Below are positions 1 through 8,320 of a stretch of DNA of 64,000 nt, in pieces. Where the stretch lies: the NCBI RefSeq assembly GCF_004000275.1, contig NZ_RCIP01000005.1, forward strand, positions 248,440 through 312,439, in the 5' to 3' direction. The notes under the pieces were generated by a model that worked only from the letters and a program-made list of their open reading frames with translations, made no database searches and was not told the origin of the DNA. Source of the DNA: Saccharospirillum alexandrii. GTDB lineage: Bacteria; Pseudomonadota; Gammaproteobacteria; Pseudomonadales; Natronospirillaceae. The position numbers and the translations under genes are program-made. Position 1 is the stretch's first letter, and each line of letters starts with the position of its first letter.

Positions 1-589
1 CGATGCAGGCCAGCGCGATGTTAATGCTGGCCGGGATGTACTCGAACGACAGGGCGGCCAGCGGTCGGGATAACCCCTGCAGAACCGCCAGCTCAAAGCC
101 CTCGACATCGATTTTGCAAAACCGGGGTTCGCCGTGAAGCTCGATCAGGGCATCGAGCGTGGTGACGGGTACTGTTACTTCACGGTCCCAGCGCACCGAC
201 TGAAACGACGCATCCTGTTGTACCTGGGTTATCCACTCCCGTGACATCGTTGTGACCGTTGGCGTGCGCGTGCTGATGAACAGGGTGGCTTCGCCCGGTT
301 CAGCGCCGATGGCTTTCTCGACCAGGGTAATTTTCGGGTCTTTGCCATAACGGCGGCGCAGGGTGTCCATTAACAAGGGTTGTGGTTCCACGGCCACGAC
401 GGTGGCGTCCAGATCACGCCAGGCCTTCAGCCGGTTGCCGACGTGGGCGCCAATTTCGAAACACACATCACCTGGGCGAATGAACTGGCCGTAACAGCGA
501 CGCATGCGCGACTGCCTTCCGGGAATGCCGTAATACATCAGCAGTGAACGCCAGAGACCAAGGCGTTCGCGCCATCCTGTGTGTGCCAT
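1..589 (-). CDS. FkbM family methyltransferase, 3' end off window
   Basis: The first 196 residues of an S-adenosylmethionine-dependent methyltransferase are visible; the C-terminus lies beyond the left edge. The SAM-binding motif I reads FEIGAHVGNR at about residues 44-53, and the FkbM-type motif KIDVEGFE is at about 159-166. Members usually O-methylate polysaccharide or secondary-metabolite sugars. The ATG at 589 overlaps the TGA of the upstream sulfatase gene by one base (TGATG), so the two are probably translationally coupled. That suggests a shared role in envelope or exopolysaccharide modification, which is inference. The substrate cannot be read from the sequence. Confidence 0.85.
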   Translation of the reverse strand, partial: MAHTGWRERLGLWRSLLMYYGIPGRQSRMRRCYGQFIRPGDVCFEIGAHVGNRLKAWRDLDATVVAVEPQPLLMDTLRRRYGKDPKITLVEKAIGAEPGEATLFISTRTPTVTTMSREWITQVQQDASFQSVRWDREVTVPVTTLDALIELHGEPRFCKIDVEGFELAVLQGLSRPLAALSFEYIPASINIALACI

Positions 590-2199
590 CAGTTGGGTTC
601 CTTGTCGGGTTCGGAAAAGGCGTCGATAAAGCGGTCGCGAACCAGGTCCATGCGCCAGACCGGGGCGTTGGCATCCGGCAGCAGGCCGGGTTGCCATTGC
701 CAGCTTTCTATCGCCTCGATAACCGCCGGGTCGCTGGCAATCAGGTGTACCGGTACGTCACGGTTCTCGGCGTCGCCGGTGATCATCGGCGCAGCCTGGT
801 GATCGCCCAGCACCAGCAGCACCAGATCGTCGTCACCGTATTCCTGCAGGTAGGAGACCAGCGTCTCCAGCATGTATTCGATCGACTGGCGGTAATACTG
901 GCGAATGGAATTTACATCGCTCCAGACTTCTTCCGGGCTGGGCCCGGCCTGGGCCTGGTCGTTAAAGATTTGGCCGTCGCCGACCTGACCCCAGGGCACC
1001 ACTCGGGTGTTGGGTGTCCAGGGGGCGTGCGAGGAAATCAGGGCCAGTTCTGCCATGATTGGTTGCCGGTTTTGCGCGCTGCGCTCGCGCGCCTGCAGGG
1101 CCGACCAGACGTACTGGTCGGGCATGGTTACCCAGTTAAAAGGCAGGCCCTCGTAGCCGAAATTATGGGCATGGTAGATCTGGTCGTAACCGTAATAAGC
1201 GCCTTCGGGCCAGGCCAGGCTGATCGCCGGCATCGCCGCTACGGTGCGCCAGCCGGCCCGCTGAAACAGGCGGTTCAAGGTAACCCGCTCGCTGAGAATG
1301 AGGCTTTTGTAACGGGTTTCGCTGTCGATCCAGGCGCCGGAGAGTACCGACGCGTGGGCAAGCCAGCTCAGTCCGCCGACCGTCGGTGCGGTTAGAAAGG
1401 CGCTGCGCATCTGCAGGCCTTCGGCGTCGAGCGCGGCTTCCGCCCAGGCCAGTTTGTCGGTTATCGGGTCTTTGAAGGGGTCTTGCTCCAGCAACACCCG
1501 GCCGTAAGACTCGGCGAACACAATGTAGACGTCTTTTCCTTCCAGGCGCGAAAACAACGAATTGGCAGGCAATTCGGCGGCGGCATCATCACCGACCGTT
1601 GCTGCAAAGTCCTGTATATCCTGAAGGCTGTGAACGGTATCCCGCCCGTGGGCGACCAGTTGATCCCAGGCGAAGGTATCGGCGCGCGACCAGCCCGTGG
1701 CCTTCAACCCGCCCCAGGCCAGCAACCCCACTAGCAGTGCAACACCGGCCAGACGCGGCGCGGCTTGCAAGGTGCGTTGAATGCGCCCGAGCATGACATA
1801 CGCCAGCCAACACACCAGGGCGATGACCAACACCAGCCCCAGGGCAACCAGTGCCGACGCCAGGCTGCCCAGTACCCCGCTCAGCAAGCGGCTGGCATCT
1901 GCCAGCAAGTGGCTGTCGAAAACCGGATTAAAGCGCCGCGCAAAGATTTCATGGGTGACCAGATCTGCGCCGCGCAGCAGTATCCCCAGGCCCAGCATCA
2001 TTGCCAGCAAACCATGCACGCCCTTGCCGACGACGCCCGGTATCAGCAATAAAAAACCGATGACCAGCAATTCCAGCGGGAAAAAGACAAAGGCGGGTGG
2101 CGCGATCCAGACCAGTCGGTTGGGCAGCGAGAGGGCGACAAAGAGCCCAATAAAGGCGACAACAGTGATAAGGTGCCGGATGACTGGGCGATGGGGCAT
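589..2199 (-). CDS. Membrane-anchored sulfatase / LTA synthase-like protein
   Basis: This 536-aa protein has about five hydrophobic segments in residues 10-170, then an extracytoplasmic alkaline-phosphatase-superfamily (sulfatase) domain from about 220 to 510. The probable nucleophile lies in PTVGGLSW (272-279). Other metal-site motifs are ISSHAPW (388-394) and LGDHQ (464-468). The architecture is that of lipoteichoic-acid-synthase-like and phosphoethanolamine or phosphoglycerol transferases of Gram-negative inner membranes. Some of these decorate periplasmic glucans or surface polysaccharide. It leads a two-gene unit with the overlapping FkbM methyltransferase. The exact donor and acceptor are unknown. 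Confidence 0.8.
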   Translation of the reverse strand: MPHRPVIRHLITVVAFIGLFVALSLPNRLVWIAPPAFVFFPLELLVIGFLLLIPGVVGKGVHGLLAMMLGLGILLRGADLVTHEIFARRFNPVFDSHLLADASRLLSGVLGSLASALVALGLVLVIALVCWLAYVMLGRIQRTLQAAPRLAGVALLVGLLAWGGLKATGWSRADTFAWDQLVAHGRDTVHSLQDIQDFAATVGDDAAAELPANSLFSRLEGKDVYIVFAESYGRVLLEQDPFKDPITDKLAWAEAALDAEGLQMRSAFLTAPTVGGLSWLAHASVLSGAWIDSETRYKSLILSERVTLNRLFQRAGWRTVAAMPAISLAWPEGAYYGYDQIYHAHNFGYEGLPFNWVTMPDQYVWSALQARERSAQNRQPIMAELALISSHAPWTPNTRVVPWGQVGDGQIFNDQAQAGPSPEEVWSDVNSIRQYYRQSIEYMLETLVSYLQEYGDDDLVLLVLGDHQAAPMITGDAENRDVPVHLIASDPAVIEAIESWQWQPGLLPDANAPVWRMDLVRDRFIDAFSEPDKEPN

Positions 2200-2233
2200 G
2201 TATACGTCTCAATTGATTAACGGGTGGTTTAAG

Positions 2234-2251
2234 GGTACGCACTGACGTACC
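2234..2251. other. Short hairpin in the 5' intergenic region
   Basis: Arms GGTACG and CGTACC are separated by a six-base loop. It lies between the start of the minus-strand sulfatase gene and an intrinsic terminator on the plus strand. It may be the first stem of a short plus-strand transcript, or an operator for the sulfatase gene. Only the inverted repeat itself is seen. Confidence 0.4.
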
Positions 2252-2310
2252 GCTCAGACTCACCCGATGGTTTGAACACCCGAAAGCGATACCAGGCTGA
2301 CGGCCCGTTA

Positions 2311-2337
2311 CAGGGGCAAGGTTGGCCCCTGTTTTTT
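2311..2337 (+). terminator. Intrinsic terminator upstream of the sugar ABC operon
   Basis: A perfect 7-bp stem (CAGGGGC / GCCCCTG) with a seven-base loop is followed directly by six T on the plus strand. The complement has no T-run, so it acts on plus-strand transcripts. No gene precedes it on the plus strand. It is therefore either the end of a small RNA or an attenuator upstream of the binding-protein gene at 2501. Confidence 0.75.
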
Positions 2338-2370
2338 CAGTTCGGGAACGCCTTACGCTAATTAGGCTGT

Positions 2371-2392
2371 GAATATGGACAAAAGGACTAGA
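2371..2392 (+). promoter_or_regulatory. Putative AraC operator upstream of the transporter operon
   Basis: The 22-bp site reads GAATATGGACAA-N4-ACTAGA. Its complement contains TAG-N8-TCCATA, the pattern of the E. coli araI1 half-site. The same sequence, with only the four central bases changed, occurs upstream of araC at 8178-8199 in the same orientation relative to the gene it faces. It lies about 110 bp upstream of the binding-protein start. Confidence 0.7.
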
Positions 2393-2500
2393 GTCCGGGT
2401 GACCGGATTTACTTGTTCACCCCATGGCCGTAAGTTTTAGTGGCGCTGACTCACGATCACCGTGTACCCATGCTAACAACAATCTCACAAGGGGTGAATT

Positions 2501-3451
2501 ATGAAACTTAGCAAGACGTTTACATCGATGCTGCCAGCACTGGTTGCCAGCACTGCGGTTCTACTCAGCAGCCCGACGTTCGCCGAAACCTATGGCTTTT
2601 CACAAATCGGTTCCGAGAGTGGATGGCGGACCTCAGAAACCAACTCCATTAAAGCCGAAGCCGAAGCGCGTGGCATCGACCTGAAATTCTCCGATGCTCA
2701 GCAACGGCAGGAAAACCAGATCAAGGCGGTTCGTTCGTTCATCGCCCAGGGCGTTGATGGCATTCTGCTTGCCCCGGTGGTTGAAACCGGTTGGGATCAG
2801 GTATTGCGCGAAGCCCAGCGCGCAGAAATTCCCGTGGTTCTTATCGATCGCGGTGTCGATGCCGACCCGAGTTTGTATCTGACCAAAGTCGCCTCTGACT
2901 TCACCGAAGAAGGTGCGCTTGCCGCTTCCTGGCTGGCCGCTGAAACCAATGGCGTCTGCGATATCGTTGAGCTACAGGGTACCGTCGGTTCTTCGGCTGC
3001 CATTGACCGTAAAACCGGTTTCGACTCGGTGATTTCCAACTTCCCGAACATGAACATCATTCGCTCGCAGTCAGGTGACTTCACCCGGGCAGGCGGCAAA
3101 GAAGTGATGGAAAGCTTCCTGAAGGCAGAAGGCGGCGGTAGTAACATTTGTGCGTTGTTTGCTCACAATGATGACATGGCCCTGGGCGCTATTCAGGCGA
3201 TCAAAGAAGCCCAACTGCAACCGGCTGAAGACATTCTGGTGCTGTCGATCGACGCGGTTCCCGATATTTTCCGGGCGATGGCCGACGGCGAAGCCAACGC
3301 CACCATCGAACTGAACCCGCACCTCGGTGGTCCGGCTTTCGATGCCATCGCTGCGCATGAGCGGGGCGAAGAAGTCGATAAGTGGATCAAGGCGAACGGC
3401 CCGCTGTATCTGCCAGACACCGCAGAAGCAGAGTATCAGGCACGCCGCTAA
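2501..3451 (+). CDS. ytfQ: Sugar ABC transporter periplasmic binding protein (YtfQ family)
   Basis: The 316-aa protein begins with a signal peptide (residues 1-28, cleavage after SSPTFA). A type-1 periplasmic binding fold follows. Long stretches match YtfQ, for example FSQIGSESGWR, RQENQIKAVRSF, VELQGTVG, IIRSQSGDFTRAGGKEVMES and AHNDDMALGAIQAIKEA. E. coli YtfQ binds galactofuranose. Relatives in Shewanella linked to AraC are reported as L-arabinose transporters. The AraC at the end of this operon and the shared operator make L-arabinose, or an arabinofuranoside product, the likelier ligand here; that is inference. The start follows a good AAGGGG ribosome site. Confidence 0.9.
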   Translation: MKLSKTFTSMLPALVASTAVLLSSPTFAETYGFSQIGSESGWRTSETNSIKAEAEARGIDLKFSDAQQRQENQIKAVRSFIAQGVDGILLAPVVETGWDQVLREAQRAEIPVVLIDRGVDADPSLYLTKVASDFTEEGALAASWLAAETNGVCDIVELQGTVGSSAAIDRKTGFDSVISNFPNMNIIRSQSGDFTRAGGKEVMESFLKAEGGGSNICALFAHNDDMALGAIQAIKEAQLQPAEDILVLSIDAVPDIFRAMADGEANATIELNPHLGGPAFDAIAAHERGEEVDKWIKANGPLYLPDTAEAEYQARR

Positions 3452-3467
3452 GGCTTGTTCACTACCA

Positions 3468-3492
3468 GCCCCGCCCCCTTTGGGGGTGGGGC
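3468..3492 (+). repeat. GC-rich intercistronic stem-loop after the binding-protein gene
   Basis: Eleven-base arms GCCCCGCCCCC (3468-3478) and GGGGGTGGGGC (3482-3492) pair completely with one G-U and a TTT loop. There is no T-run. It lies between the binding-protein stop and the ATPase start. Such stems often stop 3' decay so that the binding protein is made in excess over the membrane components. Confidence 0.7.
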
Positions 3493-3517
3493 ATCATGTT
3501 ATCAGCGGAAGACTATT

Positions 3518-5023
3518 ATGACGGACGTCAATCAGCCGCCTTTGTTGTCCATCGAGCACATCAATAAACGATTTCCCGGAGTACGAGCCCTGAACGATGT
3601 GTCGCTGACCTTTCACGCAGGTGAGGTTCATGCGTTATTGGGCGAAAATGGCGCCGGGAAATCTACCCTGATTAAAGTGCTGACCGGCATCTACACCAAA
3701 GACAGCGGCGACATGATGCTGGATGGTCGCAACGTTCACATCAGAAACTCACTCGACGCCCAAAGCAACGGCATTCGCACGGTCTATCAGGAGATCAACC
3801 TGATTCCGACCATGACGGTTGCTGAAAACCTGACACTGCTCGACCAGCCACGACGCTTTGGCATGATCCGCTGGCGCAGTGCGCAATCCCGTGCGAAGGA
3901 AATGCTGGCCCGGGTGGGGCTCGATATCGACCCGAACAGTTTATTGGTTTCGCACTCCATCGCCGTACAACAGATGGTCGCCATCGCACGCGCCTTGGGT
4001 TCGAAAGCCAGGTTACTGATTCTGGATGAACCAACGGCGAGTCTGGACAGCGACGAAATAGCCCGGCTGTTTGGTTTGATGCGACAACTGAAAGAACAGG
4101 GGATGGCGATTATTTTCGTGACCCACTTTCTGGATCAGGTTTACGCCATTTCCGACACCATCAGCGTGTTGCGCAATGGCAGCCATGTTGGCACCTTCAA
4201 GACCAGTAACCTGTCCCAAACCGAACTGGTTGGCCACATGCTGGGCAAGGACCTGGACATGCTGCAGCACGACCAGCGCGATGTCACCGAAGCGGAAGAA
4301 AAGCCTGTCGTGCTATCGCTCAGCCAGGTCGGTAAAACCGGCATGCTGAAACCCGTTGATCTGAATTTGAAACAAGGCGAAATCGTTGGCCTTGCCGGTC
4401 TGTTGGGGTCGGGAAGAACGGAACTGTGTGAACTCGCTTACGGTTCGGTACGCCCTGACCAGGGCAACAAAGCCTGGCTTGGAAAACTGCTGCCAATAAA
4501 CACACCAAAACAGGCGATCGAGCAGGGCATGGCCTATTGCCCCGAAGACCGCAAGCACCGGGGTATTATTGCCGAGCTGAGCGTACGGGAAAATCTGATT
4601 CTTGCGCTGCAGTCTTCCCGGGGGTGGTGGTCGCGCATTCCCATGGCAGAACAGCAAGCCATTGTCAGCGAGTTTATTGAGCGCCTGAGTATCAAAACAT
4701 CGGATATGGAAAAACCCATTGGTGAGCTCAGCGGTGGCAACCAGCAGAAAGTCATTCTGGCTCGCTGGCTGGTAACCAACCCGACTCTGTTAATTCTGGA
4801 TGAGCCGACCCGGGGGATCGACGTCGGTGCACACCATGACATCCTGACCATCATCAGAGAGTTGTGTGAAGAGGGCATGTCTCTATTGGTGGCGTCGTCT
4901 GAAGTAGAAGAAATTGTGGCGTTTGCGCATCGGGTGGTTGTATTGCGAGACCGGGGAAAAGTGTCGGAAATCGCGGGTAACCAGATCAGTCAGAAATCGA
5001 TCATACAGGCGATAGCGCAATGA
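3518..5023 (+). CDS. ytfR: Sugar ABC transporter ATP-binding protein (YtfR family), two NBDs
   Basis: A 501-aa tandem ATPase of the monosaccharide (CUT2) class, the usual length for the family. The first nucleotide-binding domain has Walker A GENGAGKST (42-50) and Walker B LLILDEPTAS, with a degenerate signature. The second has the family's altered Walker A (GLLGSGRTE), the signature LSGGNQQ and LLILDEPTRGID. An in-frame ATG upstream at 3455 would place the stem-loop inside the coding region, so the ATG at 3518, preceded by GGAAGA, is preferred. It powers uptake through the two downstream permeases. Confidence 0.92.
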   Translation: MTDVNQPPLLSIEHINKRFPGVRALNDVSLTFHAGEVHALLGENGAGKSTLIKVLTGIYTKDSGDMMLDGRNVHIRNSLDAQSNGIRTVYQEINLIPTMTVAENLTLLDQPRRFGMIRWRSAQSRAKEMLARVGLDIDPNSLLVSHSIAVQQMVAIARALGSKARLLILDEPTASLDSDEIARLFGLMRQLKEQGMAIIFVTHFLDQVYAISDTISVLRNGSHVGTFKTSNLSQTELVGHMLGKDLDMLQHDQRDVTEAEEKPVVLSLSQVGKTGMLKPVDLNLKQGEIVGLAGLLGSGRTELCELAYGSVRPDQGNKAWLGKLLPINTPKQAIEQGMAYCPEDRKHRGIIAELSVRENLILALQSSRGWWSRIPMAEQQAIVSEFIERLSIKTSDMEKPIGELSGGNQQKVILARWLVTNPTLLILDEPTRGIDVGAHHDILTIIRELCEEGMSLLVASSEVEEIVAFAHRVVVLRDRGKVSEIAGNQISQKSIIQAIAQ

Positions 5024-5032
5024 GTAGAGTGG

Positions 5033-6058
5033 GTGGGTTTTATGCGTTTTAAAAGTATTATGAGGCTGGAAGCCAGAACACTGGCTCCCATTGTTTCGTT
5101 GTTCTTACTGATTGTTGGAACAGCCCTGGTTGTTCCCGGGTTCCTGAAACTCAGCATTGTTGACGGCCATATTTACGGCAGTCTGATCGACATACTGCAT
5201 CGATCAACACCCACGGCGTTGATCGCGCTGGGTATGGCGGTTGTCATCGGCACCAAGGGCATCGATTTGTCGGTAGGGGCGATTATCGCCATCTGCGGCG
5301 CGGTGACCGCCGTGCTGACCACGTCAACCGAACTGCACCCGCTGATTGTGCTTGGTTGCGCACTGTTGGCGGGCATGGCCTGTGGGTTATGGAATGGCAC
5401 GCTGGTGGCTGTGTTCGGCATTCAGCCCATTGTTGCCACGCTCATCCTCATGGTGGCGGGCCGGGGTATCGCCCAGATGATTACCGGTGGCCAGATCGTG
5501 ACGTTCCATTCCGACTTTATCGATGCCATCGGCAACGGCTTTTTCATGGGGTTGCCGGCGCGGGTTGTTCTGGCTGCAGTGATCGTTGCAATCACAATCC
5601 TGGTGCTGCGCAAAACCGCATTGGGCATGTTCCTTGAAGCCGTGGGCGGCAATTCAGAAGCCAGCCGGCTGGTGGGCATTGATTCGAAACTGTTGATCAT
5701 TATGGTGTACGTTTTCTCCGGCTTTTGTGCAGCGCTGGCGGGGGTCATTATCGCCGCCGATATTCGCGGTGCCGATGCGAACAACGCCGGGCTCTGGCTT
5801 GAACTGGATGCGATTCTGGCCGTGGTTATCGCCGGTGCGTCGCTCAGCGGCGGTCGAATCTATCTGGGGCTAACCATCGTGGGTGCCCTGATCATTCAAA
5901 CCCTGACCACAGCGATTCTGACCAGTGGATTGCCAGCCCAATACAACCTCATTGTTAAGGCCAGTATTATCTTGCTGGTGCTGCTGTTGCAATCGAAGGT
6001 GACCCAGAACTTTATCAAAGCCCGGGTGCAATCGTTCAGGAGGGCGTCCGATGCTTAA
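5033..6058 (+). CDS. ytfT: Sugar ABC transporter permease (YtfT family)
   Basis: A hydrophobic inner-membrane permease of up to 341 aa with about eight to ten membrane segments and the CUT2 motif GTKGIDLSVGA near residue 80. It starts at GTG 5033, or at ATG 5042 three codons later; neither has a strong ribosome site, which suggests coupling to the ATPase gene ending ten bases upstream. It would form the membrane channel as a heterodimer with the next gene, whose start it overlaps by eight bases. Confidence 0.9.
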   Translation: MGFMRFKSIMRLEARTLAPIVSLFLLIVGTALVVPGFLKLSIVDGHIYGSLIDILHRSTPTALIALGMAVVIGTKGIDLSVGAIIAICGAVTAVLTTSTELHPLIVLGCALLAGMACGLWNGTLVAVFGIQPIVATLILMVAGRGIAQMITGGQIVTFHSDFIDAIGNGFFMGLPARVVLAAVIVAITILVLRKTALGMFLEAVGGNSEASRLVGIDSKLLIIMVYVFSGFCAALAGVIIAADIRGADANNAGLWLELDAILAVVIAGASLSGGRIYLGLTIVGALIIQTLTTAILTSGLPAQYNLIVKASIILLVLLLQSKVTQNFIKARVQSFRRASDA

Positions 6059-7067
6059 TGAACGGTATTTGCCTGTCATCGCGACACTGCTGGTTTTTAT
6101 TCTTCTGTACGGGTACGGCATGGTTGAGTACAAGGGGTTTCGGGATACGCTGGTGTTTACCAACCTGCTGACTGACAACGCCTTTCTGATTGTCACCGCC
6201 GTCGGGATGAGTTTTGTGATTATCTCTGGCGGGATTGATCTGTCCGTTGGCTCGATGATCGCCTTTGTGGGTGTCTTGCTCGCCTACCTGATTACCGGTT
6301 TGGGGATTCACCCGGTGTATGCGGCTATTATTGCTCTGTGCACGGCTACCTTTTTTGGCATGATCATGGGCGTAATCATCGCCTACTTCGAGATTCAGCC
6401 GTTTATCGTCACGCTGGCGGGGTTGTTTCTGTTCAGGGGGCTGGCTTACATGATCAACCTCAACTCGGTGCCCATCGACCATGAATTGCTGGTGACCTTG
6501 TCGGAGATTTATGTGCCTTTGCCCGGCCGCGGCGGGCTGACGTTTATCGCCATGGCCATGCTGGCATTGCTGGCGATTGGGGTTGTGGTGGCCAAGCGAA
6601 CCCGGTTTGGGCTTAACGTCTATGCCGTGGGTGGTGATGTGCAATCGGCCGCGTTAATGGGCGTCCCGGTTAAATCAACCCTGGTCAGAATTTATGCCTT
6701 AAGCGGCTTATACAGCGGCGCGGCCGGGGTTATTTTCGCCATCTACACGGGCTCGGCTTATCCGCTGGCCGCTGTCGGGGTAGAGCTGGATGCCATTGCC
6801 GCCGTGGTGATCGGGGGGACCTTGCTCACGGGCGGTGTCGGTTTTGTTTTTGGCGCGTTTTTGGGAGCCCTGATTCAGGGCATCATTCAGACGCTGATCA
6901 TTTTCGATGGAAGTTTGAACAGTTGGTGGACAAAAGTGGCCATCGGCGCGTTGTTGCTGATGTTTATTCTAATGCAGAAGGCGATTGTTCATTTTACCCG
7001 ACGATACTCCGGGAAAAATCCGGAGCCCCCGGAACAGCCTGCCTTGGAAAAAGTGGAAAGCACCTAG
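6051..7067 (+). CDS. yjfF: Sugar ABC transporter permease (YjfF family)
   Basis: The 338-aa second permease resembles YjfF, with the CUT2 motif ISGGIDLSVGSMIAF near residues 60-75 and about nine membrane segments. It overlaps the previous permease gene by eight bases, so the two should be made in equal amounts. The C-terminal tail is charged and proline-rich (PEPPEQPALE). The operon ends here with two hairpins. No sugar isomerase or kinase gene lies in the operon, so catabolism must be encoded elsewhere. Confidence 0.9.
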   Translation: MLNERYLPVIATLLVFILLYGYGMVEYKGFRDTLVFTNLLTDNAFLIVTAVGMSFVIISGGIDLSVGSMIAFVGVLLAYLITGLGIHPVYAAIIALCTATFFGMIMGVIIAYFEIQPFIVTLAGLFLFRGLAYMINLNSVPIDHELLVTLSEIYVPLPGRGGLTFIAMAMLALLAIGVVVAKRTRFGLNVYAVGGDVQSAALMGVPVKSTLVRIYALSGLYSGAAGVIFAIYTGSAYPLAAVGVELDAIAAVVIGGTLLTGGVGFVFGAFLGALIQGIIQTLIIFDGSLNSWWTKVAIGALLLMFILMQKAIVHFTRRYSGKNPEPPEQPALEKVEST

Positions 7068-7080
7068 GCAGAACGCTCGG

Positions 7081-7107
7081 GTGCAGAAAGGTTGTTCACA
7101 TCTGCAC
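7081..7107 (+). other. Inverted repeat at the 3' end of the transporter operon
   Basis: Arms GTGCAGA and TCTGCAC are separated by 13 bases. It lies just after the stop codon of the last permease gene and before the terminator hairpin, and probably protects the mRNA 3' end. Confidence 0.45.
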
Positions 7108-7110
7108 AAT

Positions 7111-7133
7111 AGAGCCACTTTACTGGTGGCTCT
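7111..7133 (+). terminator. Terminator of the sugar ABC operon, overlapping the araC stop
   Basis: An 8-bp perfect stem (AGAGCCAC / GTGGCTCT) is followed by TTTCT on the plus strand. The last codons and the TAA of the convergent araC gene lie inside it. Confidence 0.75.
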
Positions 7134-7971
7134 TTCTGAATTCACGGGGGCTAAGGCCGAGGTTTTTGCGAAAGACCCGGGAGAAATACAACGCATCCTG
7201 ATAACCGAGATACTGCGCTACCTGGCTCACCGCCAGGTCGGTCGTCAGCAATAACTGCCGGGCCAGGCTGATGCGCTGGTCTTCGATCCACTGGCGGATC
7301 GGGATGCCTATCTGCTTGCGGAACAGATGGGAAAACCGGGAGCTCGACATGCAGGCGACACTCGACAGCTCGGCAATGGAGAGCTCTTTGCTCAGATTGT
7401 CGTTGATGAACTGGCACACGCGGTGTATGCGATTGTCCAGCGGGGCCTGTGGTCGTTGCTGGTCGAATTCCCGGCAGCGAATCAGAATTTGTTCCAGCAA
7501 GTTCAGCCCCAGCTCTTCCGAGAGCATGTTCCCGTTTTTCCGGCTGCTGTCGATGTCTTTGAATAACTGGCTGATCAGTTGCACGCGCTCTCGCGACTCG
7601 ATGGTCATGAACCCGACATTGCGAGTCACCTGGGCCCAGTTGAGCCACTCGCTCCAGGTTGCTCTGGGGCGAAAATAGACCCAGCGGTGGTGCCAGTTGG
7701 GCGCATCGGGGTGACGGCCATAATCATGGCAGGCGCCGGCCGGAATCAGCATCATATCGCCGGTGTTCACCCGGGTTTCGTGTTTTGAACCCGGAAAAAC
7801 GAGCCCGGAACCCGAGGTGGTGAGATTCAGGATGTAGCCCTTCAATCCGGAGGGGCGTTCAATCCAGAAATCGAGTTCTCCCCCCTGGTCGATAGGGGTT
7901 ATCCCTGCTACCAGGTGGGCGTTGAAGGGGTAGCCGGGCATGAGCGGATCGAGGTTTATGGCTTCAGTCAT
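7120..7971 (-). CDS. araC: Arabinose operon regulator AraC
   Basis: The 283-aa protein matches arabinose AraC across both domains. In the N-terminal sugar-binding cupin, PLMPGYPFNAHLVAGITPI, LKGYILNLT, YGRHPDAPNWHHRWVYFRPR and EWLNW are near-identical to the E. coli protein. The C-terminal DNA-binding domain has two helix-turn-helix units, ending in LYFSRVFRKNLGLSPREFR. It lacks the short E. coli C-terminal extension. It is transcribed convergently with the transporter operon. Matching operators occur upstream of araC and upstream of the transporter, so it likely controls both and responds to L-arabinose. Confidence 0.9.
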   Translation of the reverse strand: MTEAINLDPLMPGYPFNAHLVAGITPIDQGGELDFWIERPSGLKGYILNLTTSGSGLVFPGSKHETRVNTGDMMLIPAGACHDYGRHPDAPNWHHRWVYFRPRATWSEWLNWAQVTRNVGFMTIESRERVQLISQLFKDIDSSRKNGNMLSEELGLNLLEQILIRCREFDQQRPQAPLDNRIHRVCQFINDNLSKELSIAELSSVACMSSSRFSHLFRKQIGIPIRQWIEDQRISLARQLLLTTDLAVSQVAQYLGYQDALYFSRVFRKNLGLSPREFRKSHQ

Positions 7972-8177
7972 GGCAGTGCTCTGATTTTTATTGTCTTTTT
8001 ATAATACAAACTACAGGGGCATGTTAGTCCGCACTGTTCCTGTTTGCCAGCCCTTATGTCGGCCTGGCCGTATTTGGGTGTCGGTTAGAATACTTCATTA
8101 GGGTCAAGGGGTTAGATTCGTCTTTGGTCGTGACCTGCCTGTCGCCTTTTGCAAGAAATGACCGGTTACTGAATGTA

Positions 8178-8199
8178 TCTAGTGGGATTGTCCATATTC
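8178..8199 (-). promoter_or_regulatory. Putative AraC operator upstream of araC
   Basis: Read toward araC it is GAATATGGACAA-N4-ACTAGA, identical except in the central four bases to the site at 2371-2392. The complementary strand has TAG-N8-TCCATA as in araI1. It lies about 200 bp upstream of the araC start, which suggests autoregulation. Confidence 0.65.
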
Positions 8200-8262
8200 T
8201 GGATTTCCTGTAGCCGGTGCATTCGCTAGTCAGCGCGACTGAATAGAAGGGGTGTTGCTCTT

Positions 8263-8285
8263 AAATGTTATGATGTAACATCACA
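8263..8285 (+). promoter_or_regulatory. Zur box upstream of the zinc uptake operon
   Basis: The core TGTTA-TGATG-TAACA (8266-8280) sits in AT-rich flanks that continue the dyad (AAATGTTA / TAACATCA). This is the standard gammaproteobacterial Zur pattern. It is about 35 bp upstream of the DUF1826 start. The downstream genes (DUF1826, znuCBA) are typical Zur targets, repressed when zinc is sufficient. Confidence 0.82.
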
Positions 8286-8320
8286 TTTATATTGGCAGCT
8301 TAGAGATCAGGAGCCCCGGC

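Larger units (their letters stand above)
7972..8320. other. Divergent control region between araC and the zinc operon
   Basis: This 349-base gap has no gene. It holds the upstream region of araC, the AraC-like operator at 8178-8199 and the Zur box at 8263-8285. No other structure was recognised. Confidence 0.6.

Noticed and set aside
544-1395. Long plus-strand reading frame of 283 codons
   Set aside because: It lies antisense to the sulfatase domain and has no recognisable motifs; the minus-strand gene has clear catalytic signatures.
2200-2340. Known riboswitch ahead of the sugar transporter
   Set aside because: Cyclic-di-GMP, fluoride, SAM, glycine and guanidine classes were considered; conserved cores do not match. 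Only the terminator is supported.
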